A stretch of DNA of 64,000 nt from Bacteroidota bacterium (GCA_018267095.1 JAFDZC010000006.1:124001-188000), one strand, 5' to 3'; positions 1 to 8,675 are shown, counted from the stretch's first letter. Made by a program: numbers and translations. The notes: generated by a model not told the origin, from the letters alone.

Positions 1-550
1 ATTGGCAGCTCAAAATGCAGTTATTCGATTTGATGTTGATACTACTGTTTTTGACATCAGTTCGCTGCAGTTACTTGACGCATCCAATACAGTAACCACC
101 AGAGTTAACGGAAATATTGTTGAATTTATCTTTCAAAACATCAACCTTGAAATCGGAGGGCATGGTCATATTTTGCTCAAAATGAGAACCCTGGATAATC
201 TCCCGCAATCGACAGTTGTAGCCAACCGAGCCAATATTTTTTACGACCTCAATGCGCCGGTCGATACCGGAACAGTGAACACAGTATTTCAGACTTTATC
301 GAATACCGGTTTTGATTGGGATGATTCGGTGGCTATTTCGCCAAACCCGGCCACTGACTTTATTTCTGTAAGAGCAAATAGTCTTATTAAATCAATCGAA
401 GTTTATGATGCGCAAGGTAGAATCGTTCTGAAACAATTTACGGAGGGTCAAGAATCAAAATACGATGTGAGTTATTTAACCGCCGGAATTTATATGGCAA
501 AAATTACTACGCAATCTGGAATTTCAGTTCAAAAACTCATCAAAAATTAG
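1..550 (+). CDS. T9SS-sorted surface protein, C-terminal fragment
   Basis: This is the 3' end of a gene that begins before the window; the frame is open to the left edge, so no start is claimed. The first ~100 residues look like the beta-rich domain often found just before the sorting signal in flavobacterial secreted proteins, with the segment ANIFYDLNAPVDTGTV near its end. The last ~75 residues are a type A T9SS C-terminal sorting domain: the opening SPNPATDF motif, a YDAQG turn, the LTAGIYM strand and the terminal VQKLIKN. The protein is therefore predicted to be exported through the type IX secretion system and released or anchored at the cell surface. Its enzymatic or adhesive role cannot be told from this fragment. 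Confidence 0.85.
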   Translation, partial: LAAQNAVIRFDVDTTVFDISSLQLLDASNTVTTRVNGNIVEFIFQNINLEIGGHGHILLKMRTLDNLPQSTVVANRANIFYDLNAPVDTGTVNTVFQTLSNTGFDWDDSVAISPNPATDFISVRANSLIKSIEVYDAQGRIVLKQFTEGQESKYDVSYLTAGIYMAKITTQSGISVQKLIKN

Positions 551-574
551 TTTGTTAAAAATTGCCCATGAAGA

Positions 575-606
575 GCGCACGGCCCAAAGCTGTGCGTTTT
601 TTTTAT
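575..606 (+). terminator. Intrinsic terminator after the T9SS protein gene
   Basis: A short stem (GCGCAC pairing with GTGCG, loop containing GGCCCAAAGC) is followed by a run of T residues about 25 bases after the stop codon. It separates the surface-protein gene from gltA. Confidence 0.75.
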
Positions 607-698
607 TTTATAATCCAAGCTATATTTAATTTGCAATTTTTATAATATTATTAACGAAATCGTTGTCAAATTCTTTTTCTAATTCATTTTGAATTCGC

Positions 699-706
699 TA
701 GTTTTG
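699..706 (+). promoter_or_regulatory. Putative -7 promoter element of gltA
   Basis: TAGTTTTG matches the Bacteroidota -7 consensus TAnnTTTG. It lies 36 bases before the ATG at 743. No TTG/TTTG -33 box is found at the usual distance. Its position argues that translation starts at 743 and not at the upstream in-frame TTG (689). Confidence 0.5.
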
Positions 707-742
707 TTAAATTATTATTCCAATAAAATTTCCATCAATATT

Positions 743-2026
743 ATGTCAAAAATTGCTACACTCGAGTTAGACGGCAAAAAGTATGAGTTTCCGGTTATTG
801 TCGGAAGCGAGAACGAAGTCGGTATCGATATCAACAAATTGCGCGATTTATCTGGAGCCATCACGATGGATCCGGGTTATAAAAATTCAGGTTCATGTAC
901 CAGCGAAATCACTTTCCTCGACGGTGAAGAAGGTATTTTGCGTTACCGCGGATATGCCATTGAAGATTTGGCGGACAAAGCTAATTTCTTAGAAGTGGCT
1001 TATCTGATCATCTTCGGTGAATTGCCTACGCAACAGCAATTGACTCAATTCGAAAATGACATTCGCAAATATACTTTGGTCAACGAAGAGATGAAAAATA
1101 TCATCGACGGTTTCCCGAAAACCGCGCATCCCATGGGTGTTCTTTCATCGTTAACCAGTGCGCTGACAGCTTTTAACCCGAAAGTGGTCAATGTTGATAA
1201 CGAAAAAGAAATGTACGAAGCGGTGTGTAAAACCATGGGTAAATTCTTGGTAATTGCCACTTGGACTTATCGCAAAATGATGGGTTATCCGCTCAACTAT
1301 TACGACAATACCAAAGGGTATGTAGAGAACTTCATGCATTTGATGTTTGCTTTGCCGACCGGACCTTACAGTGCGAATCCAGTCGTAATTGACGCTTTGG
1401 ATAAACTATTCATCTTGCACGCCGATCACGAACAAAACTGTTCAACATCAACCGTCAGAATCGTAGGTTCATCGCATGCCGGATTGTTTGCTTCTATTTC
1501 AGCGGGTGTTTCTGCTTTGTGGGGACCATTGCACGGCGGCGCCAATCAAGCTGTTTTAGAAATGCTCGAAGAAATCCACAAAAACGGAGGCGATTGCGAC
1601 AAATACATGGCCAAAGCCAAAGATAAAGACGATCCGTTTAGACTCATGGGCTTCGGTCACCGCGTATACAAAAACTTCGACCCGCGTGCGCGCATCATCA
1701 AAAAAGCAGCCGATGAAGTATTGCAAACTTTGGGTGTAAACGATCCAATCTTGGATATAGCTAAAAAGCTGGAGGAAGCTGCTTTGGTAGACGATTACTT
1801 TGTTTCAAGAAAACTTTATCCAAACGTAGATTTCTATTCGGGGATTATCTACCGCGCTTTGGGTATTCCGACCGATATGTTTACGGTGATGTTTGCCATC
1901 GGACGTCTTCCGGGTTGGATTGCACAATGGAAAGAAATGCGCATCAACAAGGAGCCAATTGGCCGTCCGCGTCAGATTTATACCGGGCATCCGTTGCGCG
2001 ATTTCAAACCGATGAATCAGCGATAA
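743..2026 (+). CDS. gltA: Citrate synthase
   Basis: Type II citrate synthase of 427 residues, condensing acetyl-CoA with oxaloacetate at the entry of the TCA cycle in the cytoplasm. The catalytic residues are visible: His226 in LHADHEQNCSTST, His264 in GPLHGGANQA and Asp313 in NFDPRARI. The N-terminal beta domain (KIATLELDGKKYEFPV) and length are normal for the hexameric bacterial type. I chose ATG 743 because the frame upstream reaches only a TTG that would place the promoter element inside the gene, and because MSKIATLEL is the usual family N-terminus. It is monocistronic, between two terminators. Confidence 0.97.
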   Translation: MSKIATLELDGKKYEFPVIVGSENEVGIDINKLRDLSGAITMDPGYKNSGSCTSEITFLDGEEGILRYRGYAIEDLADKANFLEVAYLIIFGELPTQQQLTQFENDIRKYTLVNEEMKNIIDGFPKTAHPMGVLSSLTSALTAFNPKVVNVDNEKEMYEAVCKTMGKFLVIATWTYRKMMGYPLNYYDNTKGYVENFMHLMFALPTGPYSANPVVIDALDKLFILHADHEQNCSTSTVRIVGSSHAGLFASISAGVSALWGPLHGGANQAVLEMLEEIHKNGGDCDKYMAKAKDKDDPFRLMGFGHRVYKNFDPRARIIKKAADEVLQTLGVNDPILDIAKKLEEAALVDDYFVSRKLYPNVDFYSGIIYRALGIPTDMFTVMFAIGRLPGWIAQWKEMRINKEPIGRPRQIYTGHPLRDFKPMNQR

Positions 2027-2049
2027 TAAATCGAATCCTCATAATCAAG

Positions 2050-2075
2050 GCCACTTCACAGGAGTGGCTTTTTTG
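2050..2075 (+). terminator. Intrinsic terminator after gltA
   Basis: GCCACT and AGTGGC form a perfect 6-bp stem around a short loop, followed by seven T residues, 24 bases after the gltA stop. Confidence 0.85.
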
Positions 2076-2125
2076 TTTGTGTATTTATGATTTAATTCAT
2101 AATCTTACAAACTGATTTATAAGTC

Positions 2126-3562
2126 ATGCTATTTAATTCGCTGGGATTTGCTTTATTTCTTCCATTGGTATTTATCCTTTATTGGCTGCTTGCAAAGCAA
2201 AAGCTACTTTACCAAAATGGATTGCTTTTAGCAGCGAGTTACTTTTTTTATTCTTGTTGGGATTGGCGTTTTTTGTTTCTGCTCATTTTTTCAACTTTTC
2301 TAGATTATTTTACGGGCCTAAAAATGGCTAACGCTACAAGCAACGAAGTCAAAAAGCAATGGTTTTGGCTGAGTGTAATAGTCAATTTAGGTTTTTTAGG
2401 CGTATTTAAATATTACAATTTTTTTGCAACTTCTTTTGCTGAGTTATTTCGATCAATAGGCATTGGAATTCATCCATGGACGCTCAAAGTAATTCTTCCG
2501 GTTGGAATTTCTTTTTATACATTTCACGGTCTTTCATATGTGATTGACATTTATAAAAATCGAATTAAAGCCGAGAAGAACTTTGTTGATTACGCTGTTT
2601 TTGTGAGCTTTTTTCCACTTTTAGTTGCTGGCCCAATCGAACGTGCCACACATTTGTTACCTCAAATCAAGCAGAAAAGAATTTTTAAATTGCAACAAGC
2701 CAAAGATGGAATTTATCAGATTATTTGGGGATTATTCAAAAAAGTAGTCATAGCCGATAGTTGTGCTCAATATGTAAATGAAATATTTGGACATTATGAG
2801 TCAATGAATTCGCTCTCATTACTCATGGGCGCGGTATATTTTTCGTTTCAGATTTATGGTGATTTCTCGGGTTATTCAGATATAGCATTAGGCTCGGCAA
2901 AACTCTTCGGGATTGATTTATTGCGCAATTTTAATTATCCTTATTTTTCGAGAGATATAGCTGAATTTTGGCGACGCTGGCACATTTCTTTATCGTCGTG
3001 GTTTAAAGATTATTTGTACATACCGCTCGGAGGAAGTCAGGGAGGACAGTGGATGCGTATCAGAAATACTTTTGTTATTTTTTTGGTCAGCGGTTTTTGG
3101 CATGGAGCTAATTGGACTTTTATCGTTTGGGGTGGTATCAATGCGCTGTTGTTTATGCCTTTACTTATTTCTAAAACCAACCGAAATTATATGACTATAG
3201 TTGCGCAGGATAAAAAATTTCCCAGCTTTAAAGAACTGATTTTGATGAACGTTACTTTTTGTTCTGTGATGATTAGTTGGATTTTTTTCAGAGCTGACAA
3301 TTTGCATATAGCTTGGGGATACTTAAAAAAAATGTTTTCATTTGATTTGAGCGGCAAACTACAGTATTTAGGTATAGAAAGGTATCCTGTTGAATTATTA
3401 TTTTTATTAATCATATTCATTGTGCTTGAATGGCTTTCACGAAGAGCAGAACATCCTTTTTTGGGTAAATGGTGTTTTTTGAGATTAATATTTATCCTAA
3501 TCAGCATCTTAGCTTTAGGAGTTTATTCTGACATAACAAGTTTTATATATTTTCAGTTTTGA
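2126..3562 (+). CDS. MBOAT-family O-acyltransferase (AlgI-like), copy 1
   Basis: A 478-residue polytopic membrane protein of the membrane-bound O-acyltransferase family, related to AlgI and DltB. Such proteins move acyl groups, usually acetyl, across the inner membrane for transfer to exported glycans. The diagnostic RDIAEFWRRWHISLS segment lies near residue 280 and the invariant histidine sits in SGFWHGANW near residue 325. The next gene encodes an SGNH-like protein starting 3 bases after this stop, the usual partner arrangement. A close paralogue lies at 36775 inside the glycan cluster, whereas this copy is 10 kb outside it. The acceptor is unknown; acetylation of a surface glycan is the likeliest role. 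Confidence 0.92.
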   Translation: MLFNSLGFALFLPLVFILYWLLAKQKLLYQNGLLLAASYFFYSCWDWRFLFLLIFSTFLDYFTGLKMANATSNEVKKQWFWLSVIVNLGFLGVFKYYNFFATSFAELFRSIGIGIHPWTLKVILPVGISFYTFHGLSYVIDIYKNRIKAEKNFVDYAVFVSFFPLLVAGPIERATHLLPQIKQKRIFKLQQAKDGIYQIIWGLFKKVVIADSCAQYVNEIFGHYESMNSLSLLMGAVYFSFQIYGDFSGYSDIALGSAKLFGIDLLRNFNYPYFSRDIAEFWRRWHISLSSWFKDYLYIPLGGSQGGQWMRIRNTFVIFLVSGFWHGANWTFIVWGGINALLFMPLLISKTNRNYMTIVAQDKKFPSFKELILMNVTFCSVMISWIFFRADNLHIAWGYLKKMFSFDLSGKLQYLGIERYPVELLFLLIIFIVLEWLSRRAEHPFLGKWCFLRLIFILISILALGVYSDITSFIYFQF

Positions 3563-3564
3563 CC

Positions 3565-4470
3565 ATGAAAAAGTTTAGTTTGTTTATAATGGGGCTTTTA
3601 GGTCTAATTCTGACACTAATGTTTGTATTAGATTCAGGATATACTTATGTGTACCAATCGGCTCAACCGCGCAACAAACTACAATATATCATCCAATTAA
3701 ACCAACAAAAATTTGATGTGGTTTTTTTGGGTTCATCCAGAGTAGCCAATCACATCGACAGTGAATTATTTGATCAATTATCTCATAAAAAGTCGATTAA
3801 TTTAGGAGTTCAAGGGGCGAATCTAGTGGATAATCTTCTGCAACTAAAATTGTTTTTGAGTAAAAACAGTACCGATTATTTGTTTCTTCAAATTGATGAC
3901 AACCTGGAATATTGCAAGCCGTCCAACATTTCTCAAGCCGAAGCGATGCCCTTTTTGAATAATCCTATTGTGAGTGAACATTCAAAAAAATTCATAGATG
4001 AATATGTATACTTAAAATATATTCCTTTTTACCGATATGCCCTCAACGATGCAAAAATTGGTTTTCGAGAATTGTTTTTTTCTGCCATTGGCAAGAAGCC
4101 TTCAATAGATTTTTCAAAAGGATTTATGCCTAAGTATGGTCACAGCATTCCCAATCAACCAAGGCAAGAACTTAAAGAAGTTCATGGGCTCAATCAAAAT
4201 CCGATTTTACGTGAAATGAAAGCCTTATGCCAAGAGCATCAGGTGCATTTGGTGCTTTTTATCTCGCCTTATTGCAGTAAAATAGATCCTGAGAATTACA
4301 TCAAAAAAATGAAATTACTTGAACCAAACCTGATTGATTTGAGCCAAGGTTATGATGATTCACTATTTTTCAATTGTGGACATTTGAATCAAAAAGGCGC
4401 CGAAATTTTTACCCAAAGACTATACACTAATACACAAAAATTACTTTCTGCTCAAGAGCACATAAAATAG
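3565..4470 (+). CDS. SGNH-like membrane-anchored partner of MBOAT, copy 1
   Basis: A 301-residue protein with one N-terminal hydrophobic segment (about residues 4-24), probably anchoring a periplasmic domain. VVFLGSSR near residue 55 resembles block I of SGNH/GDSL esterase-like folds, with Ser as the candidate nucleophile. Near the C-terminus CGHLNQKGAEIF resembles the block V histidine region, but the usual Asp three residues before His is Asn here. In related systems an MBOAT hands the acyl group to an SGNH partner that completes transfer to the polymer; that role is inferred from family and position. ATG 3565 is used, because the in-frame codon just upstream is a TTG overlapping the previous stop. 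Confidence 0.75.
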   Translation: MKKFSLFIMGLLGLILTLMFVLDSGYTYVYQSAQPRNKLQYIIQLNQQKFDVVFLGSSRVANHIDSELFDQLSHKKSINLGVQGANLVDNLLQLKLFLSKNSTDYLFLQIDDNLEYCKPSNISQAEAMPFLNNPIVSEHSKKFIDEYVYLKYIPFYRYALNDAKIGFRELFFSAIGKKPSIDFSKGFMPKYGHSIPNQPRQELKEVHGLNQNPILREMKALCQEHQVHLVLFISPYCSKIDPENYIKKMKLLEPNLIDLSQGYDDSLFFNCGHLNQKGAEIFTQRLYTNTQKLLSAQEHIK

Positions 4471-4500
4471 AAATTTGGTGATAATAATTGTCAATAAATC

Positions 4501-4527
4501 GAGCCGCCTTAATTGGTGGCTCTTTTG
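4501..4527 (+). terminator. Intrinsic terminator after the MBOAT/SGNH pair
   Basis: GAGCCGCC pairs with GGTGGCTC (one G-T pair) around a 6-base loop, followed by TTTTG, 31 bases after the stop. Confidence 0.8.
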
Positions 4528-4530
4528 TTT

Positions 4531-4569
4531 TAGGGCTTTTCCTATAGCGAATTAGGGTTTTCCCTATAG
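4531..4569 (+). promoter_or_regulatory. Two tandem palindromic sites upstream of the tail-fibre-like gene
   Basis: TAGGGCTTTTCCTATAG (4531-4547) and TAGGGTTTTCCCTATAG (4553-4569) are near-identical 17-mers whose starts are 22 bp apart, two helical turns. Each is itself an inverted repeat, perfect in the second (TAGGG-TTTT-CCCTA). A weak -7-like TAGCTTTA lies at 4590-4597. If that is the promoter, the sites centre near -42 and -64, positions typical for an activator. The protein that binds is not identifiable here. Confidence 0.6.
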
Positions 4570-4619
4570 TTTAAGATTTTTTTGTCTAGTAGCTTTAGAG
4601 AAATTTAAAACAATTAATT

Positions 4620-6458
4620 ATGAGAACTAAAAATCTTTTTTTTATGAGTTGTTTATTGTTTCTAGTAATAACAACAAAAAGTTTGGGTCAGTCTAATGTT
4701 GTTTCAACAACCGGAGTGACATCACCTGGTCAACAGAATGTTATTGTTGGTGTAAATGCAGGAGCAAGTTCATCAACAAATCCGGCATCTAATTTCAGCA
4801 ATGTTTTTATCGGGTTTAATTCAGGGCTTAACACCGCTAATGGTTTAAATACTTTCGTTGGGTTTGAGGCAGGGAGAACGAATACAGGTGGTGATTTCAA
4901 TACGTTTATAGGATGTCAATCGGGTTTGGCTAATACAACAGGTAGACTAAATACTTTTTTAGGAGCCAGAAACACAGGTGTAGCCAATACAACAGGACAG
5001 CAAAACGCGTTTGTTGGTTCAGAGTGCGGACAAAGTAATGTTACCGGCAGTAGCAATACTTTTATGGGTAGTGGTGCCGGTAGATGGAATACCTCTGGCG
5101 GCTCTAATTCTTTTTTTGGAGTAGGTGCCGGTAATAATAATACAACCGGAAGTAGTAATATTTCAGTTGGATCTGTTGGCCCTAATAATGGAACATCAAA
5201 TATTGTAATGGGAGCTTCAGCAGGAGCTACATGTTCAGGGATTCAGAATTTAATGCTGGGATTTAATTCTGGACAGAATGCGACTACAGGAAATTTTAAT
5301 ACCTATTTGGGTTTTGTTCAGGTGCCAGCAGCTGCTAAAACTGCAACAACTAATGGAAATGATGCTAGTAGTATGATAGCATTAGCTGATGGGGGTGGAA
5401 ATCAACGACTTTTAATTAATAACAATGGCTATACTGCTATTGGGTTAGGGAATAATAACATAGCGCAAAATATGTTAGAAATTAATGCCACTGGAGCTGT
5501 AGCCGGAACCACAGGATTAAGATTTAGAAATTTCACTAATACAAATTTTACTGCTACAGCTACCTCTAGCAGAAGAGTTTTGACAGTAAATAATTGGGGT
5601 GATGTAATTTTAGTCGACGACATCGGAGGAGGAATCACCAATTCTTGTACAACTAATTTTATGGTACCAGTAGGAAATGCAAGTGGTAACTTGTCTTGTA
5701 GTCAGATATATGACAATGGAACTAGTGTAGGTATCGGAACAACTTCGGGCTTTGCTTATACTTATGTTGCTGGTGATGATGCCTTAGGAACAGTTCCTTT
5801 GAGCGGTACAGCCAGATTGAAAGTGAACGGAGTTACTTGGTCAGGAGGCTTTTATGCATCATCTGACAAAAAGTTCAAAAAAGAAATCAAAGCAATCGAT
5901 AGTCCACTTGAGGCCATTCAAAAATTAGAAGGTAAAACGTACTTGTGGAACCGTGAGACCAACAAAGAAATGAATTTTGATGCAGGTTTACACAGCGGTT
6001 TCATTGCACAAGAACTTGAAAAAGTATTGCCTCATTTGGTGGCTACTGATGAAAAAGGCAACAAAGCGGTTAATTACACCGAACTCATTCCGTATTTAGT
6101 TGAAGCCATCAAAGAACAACAAACACAAATCAATGATTTGAAAAATCAAATTTCAGAAAACTTTAAAGCGCAAAACCAAGATTTGATCGAACTCAAAAAT
6201 ACCAAAATCATCAGCGTATCTCCGAATCCTTCCAACGATGTGATTTCTGTTTCGTTTAATGTTGACAAATCAGTGCAATCAGCCAAATTATTAGTGCATG
6301 ATTTAACCGGAAACGTATTGAGTAGTTTAAATATCAATGACCGAGATAACAACCTGACACGCACGCTACAAAAAGACAATTTCGGCAAAGGTATCTACAT
6401 TATCAGCCTTGTCATCAACGGCAAAAGCATCGATACCAAAAAAATTATTTTCAACTAA
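4620..6458 (+). CDS. T9SS-sorted tail-fibre-like surface protein with S74 chaperone domain
   Basis: A 612-residue exported protein. A signal peptide (about residues 1-24, ending near SLGQ) is followed by degenerate repeats of roughly 25-30 residues with the pattern NTF(I/V/L)G...AG..N(T)TG, up to about residue 230, like those of Bacteroidota tail-fibre/adhesin proteins. Residues ~413-505 form a peptidase S74 (intramolecular chaperone) domain: SDKKFKKEI carries Ser415 and Lys420 in the S-x4-K spacing of the autoproteolytic dyad, then GFIAQELEKVLP and a coiled-coil-like EAIKEQQTQINDLKNQI. The last ~80 residues are a type A T9SS sorting domain starting at VSPNPSNDVISV. It probably forms a trimeric surface fibre or adhesin. 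It is monocistronic, preceded by tandem palindromes and followed by a terminator. Confidence 0.88.
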   Translation: MRTKNLFFMSCLLFLVITTKSLGQSNVVSTTGVTSPGQQNVIVGVNAGASSSTNPASNFSNVFIGFNSGLNTANGLNTFVGFEAGRTNTGGDFNTFIGCQSGLANTTGRLNTFLGARNTGVANTTGQQNAFVGSECGQSNVTGSSNTFMGSGAGRWNTSGGSNSFFGVGAGNNNTTGSSNISVGSVGPNNGTSNIVMGASAGATCSGIQNLMLGFNSGQNATTGNFNTYLGFVQVPAAAKTATTNGNDASSMIALADGGGNQRLLINNNGYTAIGLGNNNIAQNMLEINATGAVAGTTGLRFRNFTNTNFTATATSSRRVLTVNNWGDVILVDDIGGGITNSCTTNFMVPVGNASGNLSCSQIYDNGTSVGIGTTSGFAYTYVAGDDALGTVPLSGTARLKVNGVTWSGGFYASSDKKFKKEIKAIDSPLEAIQKLEGKTYLWNRETNKEMNFDAGLHSGFIAQELEKVLPHLVATDEKGNKAVNYTELIPYLVEAIKEQQTQINDLKNQISENFKAQNQDLIELKNTKIISVSPNPSNDVISVSFNVDKSVQSAKLLVHDLTGNVLSSLNINDRDNNLTRTLQKDNFGKGIYIISLVINGKSIDTKKIIFN

Positions 6459-6473
6459 AAGCAAACCAACCCA

Positions 6474-6502
6474 AAAGCCACTCCAACGAGTGGCTTTTTT
6501 TA
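6474..6502 (+). terminator. Intrinsic terminator after the tail-fibre-like gene
   Basis: AAAAGCCACT and AGTGGCTTTTTT form an 8-10 bp stem around CCAACG, ending in a T tract, 15 bases after the stop codon. Confidence 0.88.
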
Positions 6503-6540
6503 TGCCTAAAAATATTTATCAACGAAACCCGCTTCGAAAT

Positions 6541-6570
6541 TTTGCCATCACGCCACTTTCTTTATATTTG
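6541..6570 (+). promoter_or_regulatory. Bacteroidota promoter of the deiminase-like gene
   Basis: TTTG at 6541-6544 is followed, after 18 bases, by TATATTTG (6563-6570), a full match to the -33/-7 consensus. The ATG lies 20 bases downstream. Confidence 0.75.
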
Positions 6571-6590
6571 CTTTTATACAAAACCACTTT

Positions 6591-7511
6591 ATGTTATCCT
6601 TACACGTTACCAACGAAACTTCCCGACTGAGGGCCGTGGTGCTCGGAACAGCCGTGAGCAACGGAACGACACCCAAAGCCCAAGATGCCTACGATCCGAA
6701 ATCATTAGAACACATATTGGCCGGAACCTATCCCAAAGAAGCCGATATGATTGCCGAAATGGAAGCTTTCAACCAAGTGTTTCAAAAATACAACGTCCAA
6801 GTATTCCGCCCAGAACTTGTGCCCAACGAAAACCAAATCTTCACGCGCGACATCGCTTTTGTCATTGACGACATCATCATCGAGGCGGGCATTTTACCCG
6901 AGCGCGACAAAGAATTTCCGGCCATTCAATACATCATCGATCAAATTGATCCGGCCAAAGTCATCCGCATAGCCGACAAAGACAAAGTCCACATCGAAGG
7001 CGGCGACGTTCTGTTGTGGAACGAATATATTTTTATCGGAACCTATCGCGGTGACGATTACAGTCAAGTCAAAACCGCGCGTACCAACCAAGCCGGCATT
7101 GATCTGATCAAAGAATTGTTTCCGCACAAAAAAGTCCTGACTTTTGATTTGGTCAAATCTTGGGAGGATGCGCGCGACAACGCCTTGCACCTTGATTGCT
7201 GTTTTCAGCCGGTCGGAACCAACCATGCCATCATCTACAAAGGCGGCTTCCGCAACGAACAAGAATACCAACAGCTTGTTGATTTGTTCGGCCTCGAAAA
7301 CCTATTTCACATCACCCGCGACGAAATGTACGACATGAACTCCAACGTGTTCTCGATTGCGCCTGATGTGGTGGTTTCTGAAAAGAATTTCACGCGGCTC
7401 AACAACTGGTTGCGCTCGCAAGGCTTTACCGTCGAAGAAATTCCGTATGCCGAAATCGCCAAACAAGAAGGCTTGCTCAGATGTTCCACCTTGCCGCTCA
7501 TCCGCGATTAG
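6591..7511 (+). CDS. Arginine deiminase/DDAH-family amidinohydrolase
   Basis: A 306-residue cytoplasmic enzyme of the guanidine-modifying superfamily (dimethylarginine dimethylaminohydrolase / arginine deiminase relatives). Superfamily landmarks are FTRDIAFVIDD, the EGGDVLLW substrate-binding loop, the histidine region around DNALHLDCCFQPVG, and the C-terminal nucleophile Cys298 in RCSTLPL. It likely hydrolyses a guanidino group of arginine or a derivative, giving citrulline and an amine or ammonia. The exact substrate cannot be read from sequence. ctlX, a citrulline-related member of the same superfamily, follows after a 174-base gap containing a GC-rich repeat, suggesting a shared arginine/citrulline catabolic role. 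Confidence 0.88.
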   Translation: MLSLHVTNETSRLRAVVLGTAVSNGTTPKAQDAYDPKSLEHILAGTYPKEADMIAEMEAFNQVFQKYNVQVFRPELVPNENQIFTRDIAFVIDDIIIEAGILPERDKEFPAIQYIIDQIDPAKVIRIADKDKVHIEGGDVLLWNEYIFIGTYRGDDYSQVKTARTNQAGIDLIKELFPHKKVLTFDLVKSWEDARDNALHLDCCFQPVGTNHAIIYKGGFRNEQEYQQLVDLFGLENLFHITRDEMYDMNSNVFSIAPDVVVSEKNFTRLNNWLRSQGFTVEEIPYAEIAKQEGLLRCSTLPLIRD

Positions 7512-7519
7512 TCGATGGT

Positions 7520-7612
7520 TTTGGGCGTTGCCTTCGGCCGGGCTTTTCGCTTCAAGTCCTCGCTGCGCTGCGGGCTTTTTGCTGCAATCCCTAACACGGG
7601 CTCGGTGTCAAA
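7520..7612 (+). repeat. GC-rich interspersed intergenic repeat, copy 1
   Basis: A clearly GC-rich non-coding block between two genes, starting TTGGGCGTTGCCTTCGGCCG and ending near CACGGGCTCGGTGTCAAAT. It has internal hairpin potential (CGCTGCGCTGCGGG). The style is that of short dispersed repeats I recognise from flavobacterial genomes, but copy number elsewhere cannot be tested here. A divergent relative with the same layout lies at 9784. Confidence 0.6.
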
Positions 7613-7685
7613 TCCAACCCAACGGTTTCAAACAAAAACCAATCATTAATAATTTGAATTAAAAAAACATATTGAAGTTTACACC

Positions 7686-8621
7686 ATGAAACAGACTGCC
7701 AACGCCATCCTCATGATTCGCCCGGTTGCCTTTAGAATGAACGAGCAAACGGCCGTAAACAATTATTATCAAAAAGTGCTCGACGGACTCACGCCCGAAA
7801 CGGTCAATGCGCGCGCCCGTGAAGAATTCGACGCCTTTGTCAACAAACTGCGCATGGTAGGTGTTGATGTGGTCGTGGTCGAAGACACGCTTCATCCGGA
7901 CACGCCCGATTCTATTTTTCCGAACAACTGGATTTCATTTCACGAAAACGGCGATGTAGTGCTGTATCCGATGTTTGCCGAAAACCGCCGTCAAGAGCGT
8001 CGCGAAGACATCCTAGATTTGCTCGAAGAGCGCGGATTTGCCATCAATGAAATCATGGATTACACTTCGGCCGAAGACGACGATATTTTTCTGGAGGGAA
8101 CCGGAAGTTTGCTTTTAGACCGCCAAAACGGTAAGGCCTATTGTGCGCTTTCACCGCGTGCCGACGAAGAATTGTTCATTGAATTCTGCGAAGATTTTGA
8201 ATACAACCCGATTATATTTGAAGCCTACCAAACCGTTGATGGCGTGCGCAAACTCATTTATCACACCAACGTGATGATGTGCATCGGCGAAACCTTTGCG
8301 GTGGTTTGCGCGGATTGCATCGACGACAAACAAGAGCGCAAAATGGTACTCGACAATCTGCGTGAAGACGGCAAAGAAATCATCCTCATTACCGAAGATC
8401 AAGTCAACAATTTTGCGGGCAATATGCTCGAAGTGCGCGGTAGTGACAATCGACGTTATTTGGTCATGAGTCAATCGGCGCATAAAAGTTTGACACCAGC
8501 ACAAATTGCGCAACTCGAAAAACACGCTACAATTCTCAGTTCAAGTCTTGATACCATTGAAGCTTGTGGCGGCGGAAGCGCGCGTTGCATGATGGCCGAA
8601 GTATTTTTGCCAAAGGCTTAA
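7686..8621 (+). CDS. ctlX: Citrulline utilization hydrolase CtlX
   Basis: A 311-residue member of the guanidine-modifying superfamily matching the CtlX family. Characteristic features are TPDSIFPNNWISFH with GDVVLYPM after it, EGTGSLLLDR, a central histidine in IYHTNVMMCIG, and the catalytic Cys301 in GGSARCMMAEVFLP at the extreme C-terminus. The family is implicated in citrulline breakdown. It is co-directional with the deiminase-like gene upstream and is followed by a bidirectional terminator. The preceding region has no clear promoter, so transcription may continue from upstream through the repeat. Confidence 0.92.
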   Translation: MKQTANAILMIRPVAFRMNEQTAVNNYYQKVLDGLTPETVNARAREEFDAFVNKLRMVGVDVVVVEDTLHPDTPDSIFPNNWISFHENGDVVLYPMFAENRRQERREDILDLLEERGFAINEIMDYTSAEDDDIFLEGTGSLLLDRQNGKAYCALSPRADEELFIEFCEDFEYNPIIFEAYQTVDGVRKLIYHTNVMMCIGETFAVVCADCIDDKQERKMVLDNLREDGKEIILITEDQVNNFAGNMLEVRGSDNRRYLVMSQSAHKSLTPAQIAQLEKHATILSSSLDTIEACGGGSARCMMAEVFLPKA

Positions 8622-8636
8622 GAAAAATCACTCTAT

Positions 8637-8675
8637 AAAAAAAGCCGAACCATTGATTTGATTCGGCTTTTTTAT
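8637..8675. terminator. Bidirectional intrinsic terminator
   Basis: AAAGCCGAA and TTCGGCTTT form a perfect 9-bp stem flanked by an A tract on the left and a T tract on the right. It can therefore end both ctlX (+) and the CpcT/CpeT-like gene (-). Confidence 0.9.

Noticed and set aside
689..742. N-terminal extension of citrate synthase from a TTG
   Set aside because: The extension includes the -7 promoter element and 18 residues not seen in the family; ATG 743 gives the normal N-terminus.
6894..7271. 125-residue antisense reading frame inside the deiminase-like gene
   Set aside because: It mirrors codon usage of the sense gene, shows no recognisable domain and has no promoter or ribosome-binding signal.
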